Assembly: GCF_024189315.1 (NCBI RefSeq)
Contig: NZ_JAIZEO010000002.1
Span: forward strand, 558,001-622,000
Length of the DNA: 64,000 bases
Direction of reading: 5' to 3'
DNA from: Halobacillus sp. A5
GTDB lineage: Bacteria > Bacillota > Bacilli > Bacillales > Halobacillaceae
In this document: in pieces, positions 1-8,224 of the stretch
How positions within the stretch are numbered: the first letter of the stretch is position 1
Layout of the letters: every line of letters starts with the position of its first letter
The notes under the pieces: generated by a model
What the model was told of the DNA's origin: nothing
The model's database searches: none
Seen by the model: only the letters and a program-made list of their open reading frames with translations
Position numbers and translations under genes: made by a program

Positions 1-1
1 G

Positions 2-34
2 GAACCTAACGTTACCACAGCGTTAGGTTCTTTT
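2..34 (+). terminator. Intrinsic terminator of the gene upstream of the window
   Basis: A perfect 10-bp stem (GAACCTAACG with CGTTAGGTTC) closes a 9-base loop and is followed by TTTT. It must end a gene lying before the window start and separates it from the sucrose hydrolase gene. Confidence 0.85.
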
Positions 35-147
35 ATAAGGGTGCTGCGAAATTGAATGGAAAGAATTTATTGGAAAACGCTTTAGTGTCATTCCGTGTAA
101 ATTTACTCTTTAATACAGCCTATGAAACAGCTAAGGAGGGGAAAGAA

Positions 148-1614
148 GTGAATACAAAAGATGAGCAATTAAGAGCTGCTGCAGCGGCAGAAATAAAGAA
201 ACACGAGGAGAAAGTCCAGTCAGATCCTTACAGGCTTTCGTTTCACCATATGCCCCCGGTCGGTTTACTCAATGACCCGAATGGCCTGGTGCACTGGAAT
301 GGGGAGTATCATGTATTTTACCAGTGGATGCCGTTTAAACCGGGCCATGGTGAGAAGTTCTGGGGTCATTACATAAGTAAGGACCTGGTGAATTGGAGGC
401 ATGAACGCATCGCTCTCACCCCATCTGAGTGGTATGACAAGGATGGTTGTTACTCAGGAAGTGCGATTGTTCATAATGAGCAGCTTTACCTTTTTTACAC
501 AGGTAACGTCTTCAACGAAAAAGGGGAGCAGGAGGAGTACCAGTGTCTTGCCACCTCTTCAGACGGGCTCTACTTTGAAAAGGAAGGGCCAATTATCCAT
601 GTGCCGGAAGGATATACGAGTAATTTCCGTGATCCTAAAGTATGGAAAGGGGAAGGGCGCTGGTATTTGGCTGTAGGAGCGCAGAATAATGATGAACAGG
701 GAAAGGTGCTCCTGTATCGCTCAACAGATCTTCTGGATTGGGAACTGCTAGGACCTATTGCCGGATCGAATGAAAATCGTCTCGGTGATTTCGGCTTCAT
801 GTGGGAGTGTCCAGATTTCTTCAGGCTGGAGGAGCAGGATATTTTGATAGTGTCCCCCCAGGGACTGCAGCAGGATGGTATGAAGTACAATAACACCTAC
901 CAAAGCGGCTATTTTGCCGGTCAGCTGAGAGAAGAAGAGGCGAGCTTTGAACATGGAACATTTTGTGAACTAGACCGGGGGTTTGAATTCTATGCGCCGC
1001 AGACTTTCCTTGATAATAAGGACCGCCGTATCCTGTACGGATGGATGGGCGTGCCCGATCAAAATGAGCCTTCCCATCCTACAGTGGTAAATCAATGGAT
1101 CCACGCGCTTACAATTCCACGCGTGTTAGAGTGGACGGAAGGGCAGCTGATCCAACAGCCTGTATCTGAGCTTGAAGAGATGAGAGAAGCTGTCCTTCTG
1201 CATTCCGAAATTACGATTTCCAATGACCAAAAAGCGGTCCGCGGTGTAGGAGGTAAACCTGTTGAGCTGCGGATTGAAATAGAAGAAGTTGAGGATCAGC
1301 TGGCATTAGAAATTTTTCATTATGCATCGTTCAGCTACAAAAGGCGTGATGGCATTCTCACCTTATCCCGCCCCCAGCTGGAGGATAAGAGTAAAACAGA
1401 ATTCCGCCAGACTGTACTGAAGGAAGAATTAAAAGAGCTGCGTATCTTTATTGACCATTCATCTCTGGAGATTTTCGTAAATGGCGGTAAAGAAGTATTC
1501 ACGAGCAGGATATTTCCTCAGCCGGAAGATGAGGATATCTTGTTTACGTCATTAGGTAACTCTACATTTTCTATAGAAAAGTGGAAGCTGAGCGGTTACC
1601 GTACTCAGCTTTAA
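148..1614 (+). CDS. scrB: Sucrose-6-phosphate hydrolase (GH32)
   Basis: Cytoplasmic GH32 hydrolase that splits phosphorylated sucrose into glucose-6-phosphate and fructose after PTS uptake. The five-bladed propeller signatures are visible: NDPNG with the nucleophile Asp at about residue 43, FRDPK for transition-state binding, and WECPDF with the acid/base Glu, followed by a C-terminal beta-sandwich with SSLEIFVNGG. The start is GTG at 148, because AAGGAGGG lies 7 bases upstream. The reading frame is open back to a TTG at 52, but that start has no ribosome site and would add 32 residues not typical of the family. The 488-residue product has the usual family length. No PTS gene is adjacent on this side; the cognate transporter may lie elsewhere. 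Family assignment is firm; sucrose-6-P rather than sucrose or fructan as substrate is inferred from homologues. Confidence 0.93.
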   Translation: MNTKDEQLRAAAAAEIKKHEEKVQSDPYRLSFHHMPPVGLLNDPNGLVHWNGEYHVFYQWMPFKPGHGEKFWGHYISKDLVNWRHERIALTPSEWYDKDGCYSGSAIVHNEQLYLFYTGNVFNEKGEQEEYQCLATSSDGLYFEKEGPIIHVPEGYTSNFRDPKVWKGEGRWYLAVGAQNNDEQGKVLLYRSTDLLDWELLGPIAGSNENRLGDFGFMWECPDFFRLEEQDILIVSPQGLQQDGMKYNNTYQSGYFAGQLREEEASFEHGTFCELDRGFEFYAPQTFLDNKDRRILYGWMGVPDQNEPSHPTVVNQWIHALTIPRVLEWTEGQLIQQPVSELEEMREAVLLHSEITISNDQKAVRGVGGKPVELRIEIEEVEDQLALEIFHYASFSYKRRDGILTLSRPQLEDKSKTEFRQTVLKEELKELRIFIDHSSLEIFVNGGKEVFTSRIFPQPEDEDILFTSLGNSTFSIEKWKLSGYRTQL

Positions 1615-1664
1615 TGAAGTATGGTACGATAGGGTAATCAACACTGACGAAGGGGTAAAAGAGC

Positions 1665-2201
1665 ATGCATTATTCAAAGCTCAAAGCCGAGGAGCGGAGA
1701 GAAAACATTTTATCTTATTTAAAACAAAGCAAAGAGCCAATCAAAGGCCATTCCTTGGCAAACACGATGAACGTAACGCGGCAGGTAATTGTAGGGGATA
1801 TTTCACTCCTTAAAGCAGGTGGTGAACCGATAGTTGCTACAAGTCAGGGCTATGTCTATATGAGCCATGCGAATAACCAATTCGCTTATCGTGAAATCAT
1901 TGTATGTCAGCATCGTCCGGACCAGACAGAGGAAGAGCTTACTATTTTAGTGGATCACGGTGTACATGTGATTGATGTTATTGTGGAACACCCGGTCTAT
2001 GGGGATTTAACAGCAAGTCTTGGAATATCGAACCGCAGGGATGTAGCTAGACTGATTGAGCAGCTTGATCAAACTGGAGCACAGTATCTGGCTCAGTTAA
2101 CAGGGGGGCTGCACACACATACGATAGCAGCCCACCAGCGGGATGCTTTAGAGGAAGCAAAGATAGCACTTGCCAGAAAAGGAATCTTAGTAGAGCCTTA
2201 A
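1665..2201 (+). CDS. niaR: NiaR-type transcription repressor (HTH + 3H domain)
   Basis: Predicted nicotinate-responsive repressor of NAD synthesis and niacin uptake genes. Residues 1-60 form a winged helix (LANTMNVTRQVIVGDISLL is the recognition region). Residues about 75-178 form the 3H domain, named for its conserved histidines; His-rich stretches are visible in VDHGVHVIDVIVEHPVYGD and GGLHTHTI. Length (178 aa) fits the family. ATG at 1665 has AAGGGG 8-10 bases upstream. It stands alone between the sucrose hydrolase gene and its own terminator, so its targets are elsewhere in the genome. Homologous to B. subtilis NiaR (YrxA). Confidence 0.9.
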   Translation: MHYSKLKAEERRENILSYLKQSKEPIKGHSLANTMNVTRQVIVGDISLLKAGGEPIVATSQGYVYMSHANNQFAYREIIVCQHRPDQTEEELTILVDHGVHVIDVIVEHPVYGDLTASLGISNRRDVARLIEQLDQTGAQYLAQLTGGLHTHTIAAHQRDALEEAKIALARKGILVEP

Positions 2202-2203
2202 TT

Positions 2204-2234
2204 GAGAGAAGGTCTTATAGGCCTTCTCTTTTTC
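2204..2234 (+). terminator. Terminator of niaR
   Basis: Stem built from GAGAAGG and CCTTCTC around a short loop, followed by TTTTT, immediately after the niaR stop codon. Confidence 0.8.
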
Positions 2235-2316
2235 ATAGAATTTCGCTTTTTCCTGTTTTTGCGGGTATGCTATGATGAGAAATGACAGCTGTTAAGAAAA
2301 GGAAGGTGGTTTCGAG

Positions 2317-3759
2317 TTGAATATTCTACCATATATATTTAGTACGATCATTGTATTGAACGTGCTTTTGGCACTCGCTATCATTTTCCTTGAACGTCGG
2401 GATGCTAGCTCTACGTGGGCCTGGTTGATGGTGCTATTATTCATACCTGTTGCCGGGTTCTTTCTTTATTTAATTTTTGGACGAAGACTGAGCAATAAAG
2501 AGATATTTACTTGGGACAAAAAAAGCCGGCTGGGACTGCTTACCGCAGTGCAGGAGCAGCTTCGCGCCATTAAAGATCATAGCTTGAAGGTGCAGCATGA
2601 AGACATAGTGCAATACGAAGACCTCATTTTCATGCATTTAAAGAATAATGATGCTCTTCTTACGCAGGATAACGAAGTTGAAGTATTCACAGATGGACAG
2701 AAAAAATTTCACGCCTTATTAGAAGACATCGAAGGCGCAACGGATCATGTTCATCTGCTTTATTACATCGTACGGGATGATCAGCTGGGGGAGAGACTTG
2801 CTGAGGTTTTAATACGCAAGGCGAAAGAAAATGTGGAAGTGAAGCTTCTCTATGATGATATGGGATCACGTACATTAAGCCGGAAATTCATTAAAAGAAT
2901 TGAAGCGGCAGGCGGGATGGTGGAATCCTTTTTCCCTCCACTTATCCCGAAACTTAATATGAAAATTAACTACCGGAACCACCGAAAGCTTGCCATTATT
3001 GATGGAAAGGTCGGCTATATTGGCGGCTTTAATATAGGGGATGAATATTTAGGTTTTAATAAAAGGTTTGGCTATTGGCGGGATACTCATTTAAGAGTGA
3101 AGGGCGGAGCCGTCCATAACATGCAGACCCGCTTCATCCTCGATTGGAATCATGCTTCACGGCAGGATATTCATTATAATGAACGGTATTATCATGCTGA
3201 AGCTGAAGGTGACGTGGCGATGCAGATTGTCTCAAGCGGGCCGGACTCGGATTGGGAACAGATCAAGCACGGTTATATTAAAATGATTCTATCTGCCAAG
3301 AAGTATATTTATATCCAAACGCCATATTTTATTCCTGATGATAGTTTGCTGGATGCTCTGCGGATAGCTGTTTTATCCGGGGTGGATGTCCGTATAATGA
3401 TTCCTAAAATGCCGGATCACCCTTTTGTGTATTGGGCGACGTTCTCTAATGTAGGAGATATGCTGAATGCGGGGGCCACCGTGTACGTGTATCAAAAAGG
3501 GTTTCTCCATGCGAAGTCGATAGTAGTAGATGGCAATATTGCCTCAGTAGGTACGGCTAACATTGATGTGCGAAGCTTCCGGCTGAACTTCGAAGTGAAC
3601 GCCTTTTTGTATCACCCTGACATTGCTCACGAGTTAGCCGATCGTTTTCATGAAGATATTATAGATTCAACTGAACTGACGTATAAACTATATAAAAAAA
3701 GGTCGCTGTGGATTCGATTTAAAGAAGCAGTCGCCCGACTATTGTCACCAATCTTGTAA
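2317..3759 (+). CDS. cls: Cardiolipin synthase (phospholipase D superfamily)
   Basis: Membrane enzyme condensing two phosphatidylglycerols to cardiolipin and glycerol. Two N-terminal hydrophobic segments (about residues 3-22 and 33-54, the PLDNc/TM module) are followed by two HKD motifs: NHRKLAIIDG near residue 223 and HAKSIVVDG near residue 398. The 480-residue length is typical. The start is TTG at 2317, chosen because GGAAGGTGG ends 7 bases before it. It is a single-gene unit closed by its own terminator. Cardiolipin synthesis is commonly osmoregulated in bacilli and relevant for a halophile, but nothing here shows regulation. Confidence 0.93.
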   Translation: MNILPYIFSTIIVLNVLLALAIIFLERRDASSTWAWLMVLLFIPVAGFFLYLIFGRRLSNKEIFTWDKKSRLGLLTAVQEQLRAIKDHSLKVQHEDIVQYEDLIFMHLKNNDALLTQDNEVEVFTDGQKKFHALLEDIEGATDHVHLLYYIVRDDQLGERLAEVLIRKAKENVEVKLLYDDMGSRTLSRKFIKRIEAAGGMVESFFPPLIPKLNMKINYRNHRKLAIIDGKVGYIGGFNIGDEYLGFNKRFGYWRDTHLRVKGGAVHNMQTRFILDWNHASRQDIHYNERYYHAEAEGDVAMQIVSSGPDSDWEQIKHGYIKMILSAKKYIYIQTPYFIPDDSLLDALRIAVLSGVDVRIMIPKMPDHPFVYWATFSNVGDMLNAGATVYVYQKGFLHAKSIVVDGNIASVGTANIDVRSFRLNFEVNAFLYHPDIAHELADRFHEDIIDSTELTYKLYKKRSLWIRFKEAVARLLSPIL

Positions 3760-3786
3760 ACCATCTCAAAAAGAGGTGGTTTTTTA
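3760..3786 (+). terminator. Terminator of cls
   Basis: Stem ACCATCTC with GAGGTGGT around AAAAA, followed by TTTTTT. Confidence 0.85.
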
Positions 3787-3787
3787 T

Positions 3788-3887
3788 TGGTACCAGGTAC
3801 AGAGAGAAAAAAGAAAAATAAGGTTTGGTACCGGGTACCGCACAATTTATCTTCTGTACCCGGTACACAGAGAAAAAAGAAAAAAAG
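3788..3887. repeat. Duplicated GGTACC-type repeat with A-rich tail
   Basis: Two near-identical units of about 31 bp (3789-3820 and 3855-3886), each a GTACC.GGTAC palindromic head followed by AGAGAAAAAAGAAAAA. A third palindromic head, GGTACCGGGTACC, lies at 3826-3838. A related hairpin occurs at 35144-35174. Non-coding. Confidence 0.7.
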
Positions 3888-3917
3888 TGTCCTTAAAAGC
3901 TGTGGCTTTTAGGACAC
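3880..3917 (-). terminator. Terminator of the HtrA-type protease gene
   Basis: Long stem GTGTCCT.AAAAGC pairing across a 4-base loop; on the minus strand it is followed by a long T-rich tract. It lies just beyond the protease stop codon. Confidence 0.85.
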
Positions 3918-3945
3918 TAGATAAAAGAGAGGTTATATTAAAAAA

Positions 3946-5094
3946 CTATTGGGAGGAAAGCTTGAGCGAAGCTTCCGTTTGTTCACCGTTTCGGTAAACG
4001 GTGACATTAATGGTATCTCCAGGCTCTACATCGCTGTAGAGGTACTGGCGAAGGCTCATAAGTGAGTCAACTTCTTCTTCGTCAATTTGTGTAATGACAT
4101 CGTATTTCTCAAGACCGGCTTCTGCTGCTGGAGAGCCTTCTTCCACCCCTCCGACAAGTACACCCTGCTGTACGTCTTCAGGTAAGTTCAATTCCCCTTC
4201 CAGAACGGAACTCGGAAGCTGGCTAACGTCCTGTAGTTCAATACCCATGTAAGGGCGTTCTACTTCTCCAGTCGTCTCGAGGTCATCGATGATGGGTTTG
4301 GCTATATCCATAGGTATGGAGAAACCGATGCCTTCCACTTCAGCTTGGGCTATTTTCATAGAATTGATGCCTATAACTTCACCCTGAAGATTGATCAGCG
4401 CACCCCCACTATTGCCGGGATTAATTGCAGCGTCTGTTTGGAGCACTTCGGTTTCCCAGTCTGGCTGCTGGTCCCCGTTAATGTCCACTGGTATGTTACG
4501 ACTTACACCGCTTATAATTCCCTGCGTGGCTGATCCGGCGAATTCCATGCCGAGCGGGTTACCTATTGCTATGGCTGTTTGACCAACCTCTACATTTTCG
4601 GCTGATCCTAGCTCAGCAACCTCGTCCACATGATCGCCATCTATCTGTAAAACGGCTAGATCTGTCAGTGGGTCGCTTCCTTTAAGCTCGGCTTCCACTT
4701 TTGTACCATCGTGTAATACAACTTCAAGGGAGGAGGCATTTTCAACTACGTGATGGTTTGTTGCAACAAAAGCTTGACCGTCATCTTCTTTGTAGATGAC
4801 CCCGGATCCAGTGCCGGCTTCTTGGCTTCCTTGTATTCCTTCTTGACTGTTGCTGACTCCAACAACAGCTTCAGAGGCTTTATTAATGGCTTGCGTCACT
4901 TCACTTTGGTCTTCACCAAGGTTTAATTCATCAGCTTGTGCAGAGGGTTCATTCGTTTCCACGTTAATGGTAATTCCTTTCCACTGAAACACGGCCGTTA
5001 TTAAAAACGCAGCCACAATAGCACCTAAAACACCATAAGCGAAACCTGACCGTTTACGACGTCTTCTAACTGATTTTTCTTCTTCATTTATCAT
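3946..5094 (-). CDS. htrB: HtrA-type membrane-anchored serine protease
   Basis: Quality-control protease of the cell surface. An Arg/Lys-rich cytoplasmic tail (residues 7-15) precedes one transmembrane segment (about 17-36), then an acidic linker, a trypsin-like domain with the catalytic triad His (NHHV), Asp (DLAVLQID) and Ser (NPGNSGGA), and a C-terminal PDZ domain (about 285-378). Length 382. The product is very acidic outside the membrane, as is common in halophiles. The gene faces the CssRS genes across 190 bp, as htrB (yvtA) does in B. subtilis, so secretion-stress control by CssR is likely. The Shine-Dalgarno (AAAGGGG) is unusually far, about 13 bases, from the ATG. Confidence 0.92.
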   Translation of the reverse strand: MINEEEKSVRRRRKRSGFAYGVLGAIVAAFLITAVFQWKGITINVETNEPSAQADELNLGEDQSEVTQAINKASEAVVGVSNSQEGIQGSQEAGTGSGVIYKEDDGQAFVATNHHVVENASSLEVVLHDGTKVEAELKGSDPLTDLAVLQIDGDHVDEVAELGSAENVEVGQTAIAIGNPLGMEFAGSATQGIISGVSRNIPVDINGDQQPDWETEVLQTDAAINPGNSGGALINLQGEVIGINSMKIAQAEVEGIGFSIPMDIAKPIIDDLETTGEVERPYMGIELQDVSQLPSSVLEGELNLPEDVQQGVLVGGVEEGSPAAEAGLEKYDVITQIDEEEVDSLMSLRQYLYSDVEPGDTINVTVYRNGEQTEASLKLSSQ

Positions 5095-5285
5095 GAGTGA
5101 TCAATGACCCCTTTCTCAACTGCTGATCATTGGCATGAATCAATGGGTTCCTCTGTACAATTCTTATTTTAGGCAGGAGATATGGCATGACTTCGGAGGA
5201 ATTGTGGAAAAAGTATGTAATGCACCTCGTTTGTTGTAAAATATGCGAAAATGGTTATAGAATCCTAGTAGTAAGGAGGAATCGT

Positions 5286-5981
5286 ATGAAACGTACCATA
5301 GGAGTAGTAGAGGATGATCCGAACATTCGCGACATTGTTTCTGCTTACTTAGATAAGGAAGGGTATCGCGTAGAAGCTTTAGATACCGCAGAAAAAGCAT
5401 GGGAGTTTTTTCAGCAGTCGCCGCCCGATTTGTGGGTGCTGGATATTATGCTGCCTGGAATAGATGGGTACGAATTTTGTAAAAGAATCCGTCAGACTTC
5501 AGAGGTGCCGATTATCATTATATCAGCCAAAGATGAGGAAGTTGATAAAATACTGGGACTCGAATTAGGAGGCGACGACTACTTGACCAAGCCGTTCAGC
5601 CCTAGAGAACTGGTTGCCCGGGTCAAGCGCCAGCTGAAGCGGTGGACCGTCATGAAGCCTGAAGAAAAAGAAGAAGATACTGCTATTATTAAAGCAGGGC
5701 TCCTCTCTTTAAACGAAACAGAGCGCAGTGCTTATTTCCATGGAAAAGAAGTAGAGGTGACGACGAAGGAATATGATTTATTAAAAATCCTCGCTGAGCA
5801 GGAGAACCGTGCATACAGCCGGGAAGAATTGCTTATTAAAGTGTGGGGCGATGATTACTTTGGCAGCGACCGTGCAGTAGACGACCTTGTCAAAAGAATC
5901 CGCAAGAAGATGAAAGACTTACCGTTAGAGACGGTGTGGGGGCACGGATACCGCCTCCGCAGCAGCCGTGATTCTTCATGA
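5286..5981 (+). CDS. cssR: Response regulator CssR (OmpR family)
   Basis: DNA-binding response regulator. The receiver domain (residues 1-115) has the acidic pocket EDD (9-11), phospho-acceptor Asp53 in LDIMLPG and Lys102 in the TKPF motif. The winged-helix domain (about 135-228) ends with VWGHGYRL. Start is ATG 5286 with AAGGAGG 6 bases upstream; the frame stays open 33 codons further back without a ribosome site. It overlaps the kinase gene by 4 bases. Identity as CssR rests on the divergent htrB-type protease next door, a synteny known from B. subtilis. Confidence 0.88.
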   Translation: MKRTIGVVEDDPNIRDIVSAYLDKEGYRVEALDTAEKAWEFFQQSPPDLWVLDIMLPGIDGYEFCKRIRQTSEVPIIIISAKDEEVDKILGLELGGDDYLTKPFSPRELVARVKRQLKRWTVMKPEEKEEDTAIIKAGLLSLNETERSAYFHGKEVEVTTKEYDLLKILAEQENRAYSREELLIKVWGDDYFGSDRAVDDLVKRIRKKMKDLPLETVWGHGYRLRSSRDSS

Positions 5982-7327
5982 AGCTGCAGTATCAGTTAAA
6001 TGCAGCATTTGCTGTTGTTATTCTTATTGTTATGACTATTACTGTATTTTTTGTCTATTCCTTAATCATGGACATGCTTATTCAAGATGAGCGCTCGCAG
6101 CTTGAAGAACGTGCAGAGCTGCTTAAACAAATTACAGAAGAACAGGACGCCTCAGTACGTCTGCCGCAGCTGACACAGCTCGTACAGGACCAGAATTATC
6201 CTCTGCTCCTGTTTGATCTAAATCAAGACGAGGTGTTATTTAGTACTCTGCCGGCAAATACAGCTGTGGACTGGCTGGACCGTTATGATGAAGAACTAGT
6301 CGATGAAGAGGTGTGGGAAGATCAGAGTGGAGAAAGCTATGTAGCTTATAACATTGGCGTCGCTCCAGACAGTGCCCAGCGCATCCTCGTTATGGTAACC
6401 CCGTTAGATGACTTGCAGATCGTACAAAACGCATTCGCTCAGCGCATGATTCGAATTATTATCATCGGGCTTCTTCTTGCTCTTGCTGTCAGTTATTTTA
6501 TGACTAATCGGTTAGTAACACCATTAAGCCACTTGCAAAAAGAAGTGAAAAAGATAGAAAAGCGTAAATTTGATCAAGTAGAGCCCGTAAAGGCAAGCGG
6601 AGAAATTAAAGAAGTGGAACGCAGCGTACGGCACATGTCGGAAGAACTGGAGCGGTACATTAACTCACAGAAACAGTTTTTCCAAAATGCATCTCACGAA
6701 TTAAAAACGCCGCTCATGTCTATCCAGGGTTATGCAGAGGGCATTCGTGACGGTATTTTTAAAGGGGACGAAGCTGAACGTGGTCTTGATGTTATGGTTA
6801 GTGAAACCGAACGATTAAAAAAAATTGTAAACGAGATGATCCTGCTGGCTAAATTGGACAGCAGTGAAGACGTTTATCATCCGGAACAGGTGAATGTAGC
6901 TGATGTTGTCGCTCAGGCTAAGGATCGTCTTTTTCCATTAGCGAATGAAAAAGGGGTGGAGCTGTACTATAGCGGGGAGGATGCATTTTACAGTTATGTG
7001 GACCGGGAACGTGTGCTTCAAGCCTTCATCAATATTATTGGAAATGCTGTGCGGCATGCGCACGGTAAAGTGGAAATCCTCTCCCAGATTACGGGTGACC
7101 GCATATCCGTACAGGTTATTGATGATGGGAACGGGATTCCGGAAGAGCTGCTGCCCCAGCTCTTCCAAAGATTCATTAAAGGAAAAGAAGGAGAAACCGG
7201 ATTAGGACTGGCGATCTCACGCGCCATTATTGAACGGAGCGGTGGAACAATCAGTGCTGAAAATAATAGTGGGGCAGGTGCTAAATTTGAAATCCAGTTG
7301 AACCAAAGAATGGAAGATCGACAATAA
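5978..7327 (+). CDS. cssS: Sensor histidine kinase CssS
   Basis: Two transmembrane segments (about residues 8-30 and 158-180) enclose an acidic extracytoplasmic sensor of about 125 residues. A HAMP linker follows, then the HisKA domain with His240 in SHELKTP, and an HATPase domain with the N box (NIIGNAVRH), G1 (DDGNGIP) and G2 (GETGLGLAI). ATGA overlap with cssR implies translational coupling. In B. subtilis this kinase senses misfolded or over-secreted proteins and induces HtrA proteases; that role is inferred from synteny. Confidence 0.88.
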   Translation: MKLQYQLNAAFAVVILIVMTITVFFVYSLIMDMLIQDERSQLEERAELLKQITEEQDASVRLPQLTQLVQDQNYPLLLFDLNQDEVLFSTLPANTAVDWLDRYDEELVDEEVWEDQSGESYVAYNIGVAPDSAQRILVMVTPLDDLQIVQNAFAQRMIRIIIIGLLLALAVSYFMTNRLVTPLSHLQKEVKKIEKRKFDQVEPVKASGEIKEVERSVRHMSEELERYINSQKQFFQNASHELKTPLMSIQGYAEGIRDGIFKGDEAERGLDVMVSETERLKKIVNEMILLAKLDSSEDVYHPEQVNVADVVAQAKDRLFPLANEKGVELYYSGEDAFYSYVDRERVLQAFINIIGNAVRHAHGKVEILSQITGDRISVQVIDDGNGIPEELLPQLFQRFIKGKEGETGLGLAISRAIIERSGGTISAENNSGAGAKFEIQLNQRMEDRQ

Positions 7328-7336
7328 TGGTATAAT
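7328..7336 (+). promoter_or_regulatory. Extended -10 promoter of the thioesterase gene
   Basis: TGGTATAAT, a TG-N extended -10 element, lies directly after the cssS stop codon and 55 bases before the thioesterase ATG. No good -35 is visible, which extended -10 promoters tolerate. Confidence 0.55.
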
Positions 7337-7352
7337 AGTCAGGGAACGATTC

Positions 7353-7386
7353 AGAGGAAAGAGAGGAAAGAGAGGAAAGAGAGGAA
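7353..7386 (+). repeat. 9-bp tandem repeat carrying ribosome-binding sites
   Basis: About 3.8 copies of AGAGGAAAG run into the translation start of the thioesterase gene. Every copy contains AGAGGA, a Shine-Dalgarno match; the last one is correctly spaced (about 7 bases) from ATG 7392. Confidence 0.85.
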
Positions 7387-7391
7387 TACAA

Positions 7392-7904
7392 ATGGACGCC
7401 AAACCTTGTATTGATTCATTAGCAGTAAAAAATTCACACGTACTTCCGCCTGATACAAACAGCCATGGGACGTTGTTTGGAGGAAAGCTTATGGCTTATA
7501 TAGATGACGTAGCAGCGATCGCTTCCGTACGTCATTGCCGCAGACCCGTCGTCACGGCTTCCACAGATTCGGTCGATTTTCTCCATCCTGTGTTTGAAGG
7601 AGATACCATCTGTCTCGAAGCCTTTGTCACCTGGACCCATAACACATCCATGGAAGTCTTCGTTAAAGCCGTGACAGAAAATCTTCTCACAGGGGAAAGA
7701 AAATTATGTACGACTGCGTTTTTATCTATGGTCGCCGTGGATGAAAACAATCAGCCTGTTACTGTGCCCGGGGTTTACCCTGAGTCAGACGAAGAAAAGT
7801 GGCTGCATAACGGAGCCCCAAAACGCCACGATCACCGAAAAGCCAGAAGAAAAGAATCCAAAGAACTAGCCGAAATGTTCGGAACCAACCTGCCGTGGAA
7901 ATAA
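7392..7904 (+). CDS. ykhA: Acyl-CoA thioesterase, hotdog fold (YkhA type)
   Basis: Cytoplasmic hydrolase of fatty acyl-CoA. The hotdog signature NSHGTLFGGKLMAYIDDVA (residues about 21-39) includes the catalytic Asp of this family, followed by STDSVDFLHPV. 170 residues, a single hotdog domain; the basic C-terminal tail (HDHRKARRKESKEL) is normal for Bacillus relatives. It has its own promoter after cssS and is preceded by the 9-bp repeat that supplies its ribosome site. Confidence 0.9.
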   Translation: MDAKPCIDSLAVKNSHVLPPDTNSHGTLFGGKLMAYIDDVAAIASVRHCRRPVVTASTDSVDFLHPVFEGDTICLEAFVTWTHNTSMEVFVKAVTENLLTGERKLCTTAFLSMVAVDENNQPVTVPGVYPESDEEKWLHNGAPKRHDHRKARRKESKELAEMFGTNLPWK

Positions 7905-8013
7905 GCAGCGCTGAAGCTAAGCACCCAGTGGCTGCTGCAGCTGTCCAAAAGAAAAGCTGCGTGCCCACGAGGGCGGGTATGTAGATATTATAGGGAACAG
8001 CAATTGGAGAACC

Positions 8014-8049
8014 CCGGGGAAGCTGACTATCAGCTTCCCCGGATTTTTT
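8014..8049 (+). terminator. Terminator downstream of the thioesterase gene
   Basis: Perfect 13-bp stem (CCGGGGAAGCTGA with its complement) around a 3-base loop, followed by ATTTTTT. It lies 110 bases after the stop codon; the spacer between shows no gene. Confidence 0.88.
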
Positions 8050-8224
8050 CTTTTTCTTTATATTCCATTCAGGAGTAAAAAGATCGATATTTTCACTTTA
8101 GTATTTTCATGATGCGCTTTTATTGGTAAAGTATTTTTTATGTGTTAGAAAATCGTTTTAATTGGAAACGAAGAGGGAAATGAAGATTGATTGTAAATTT
8201 TTTCAATATTTGGAGGTGCTTGTA

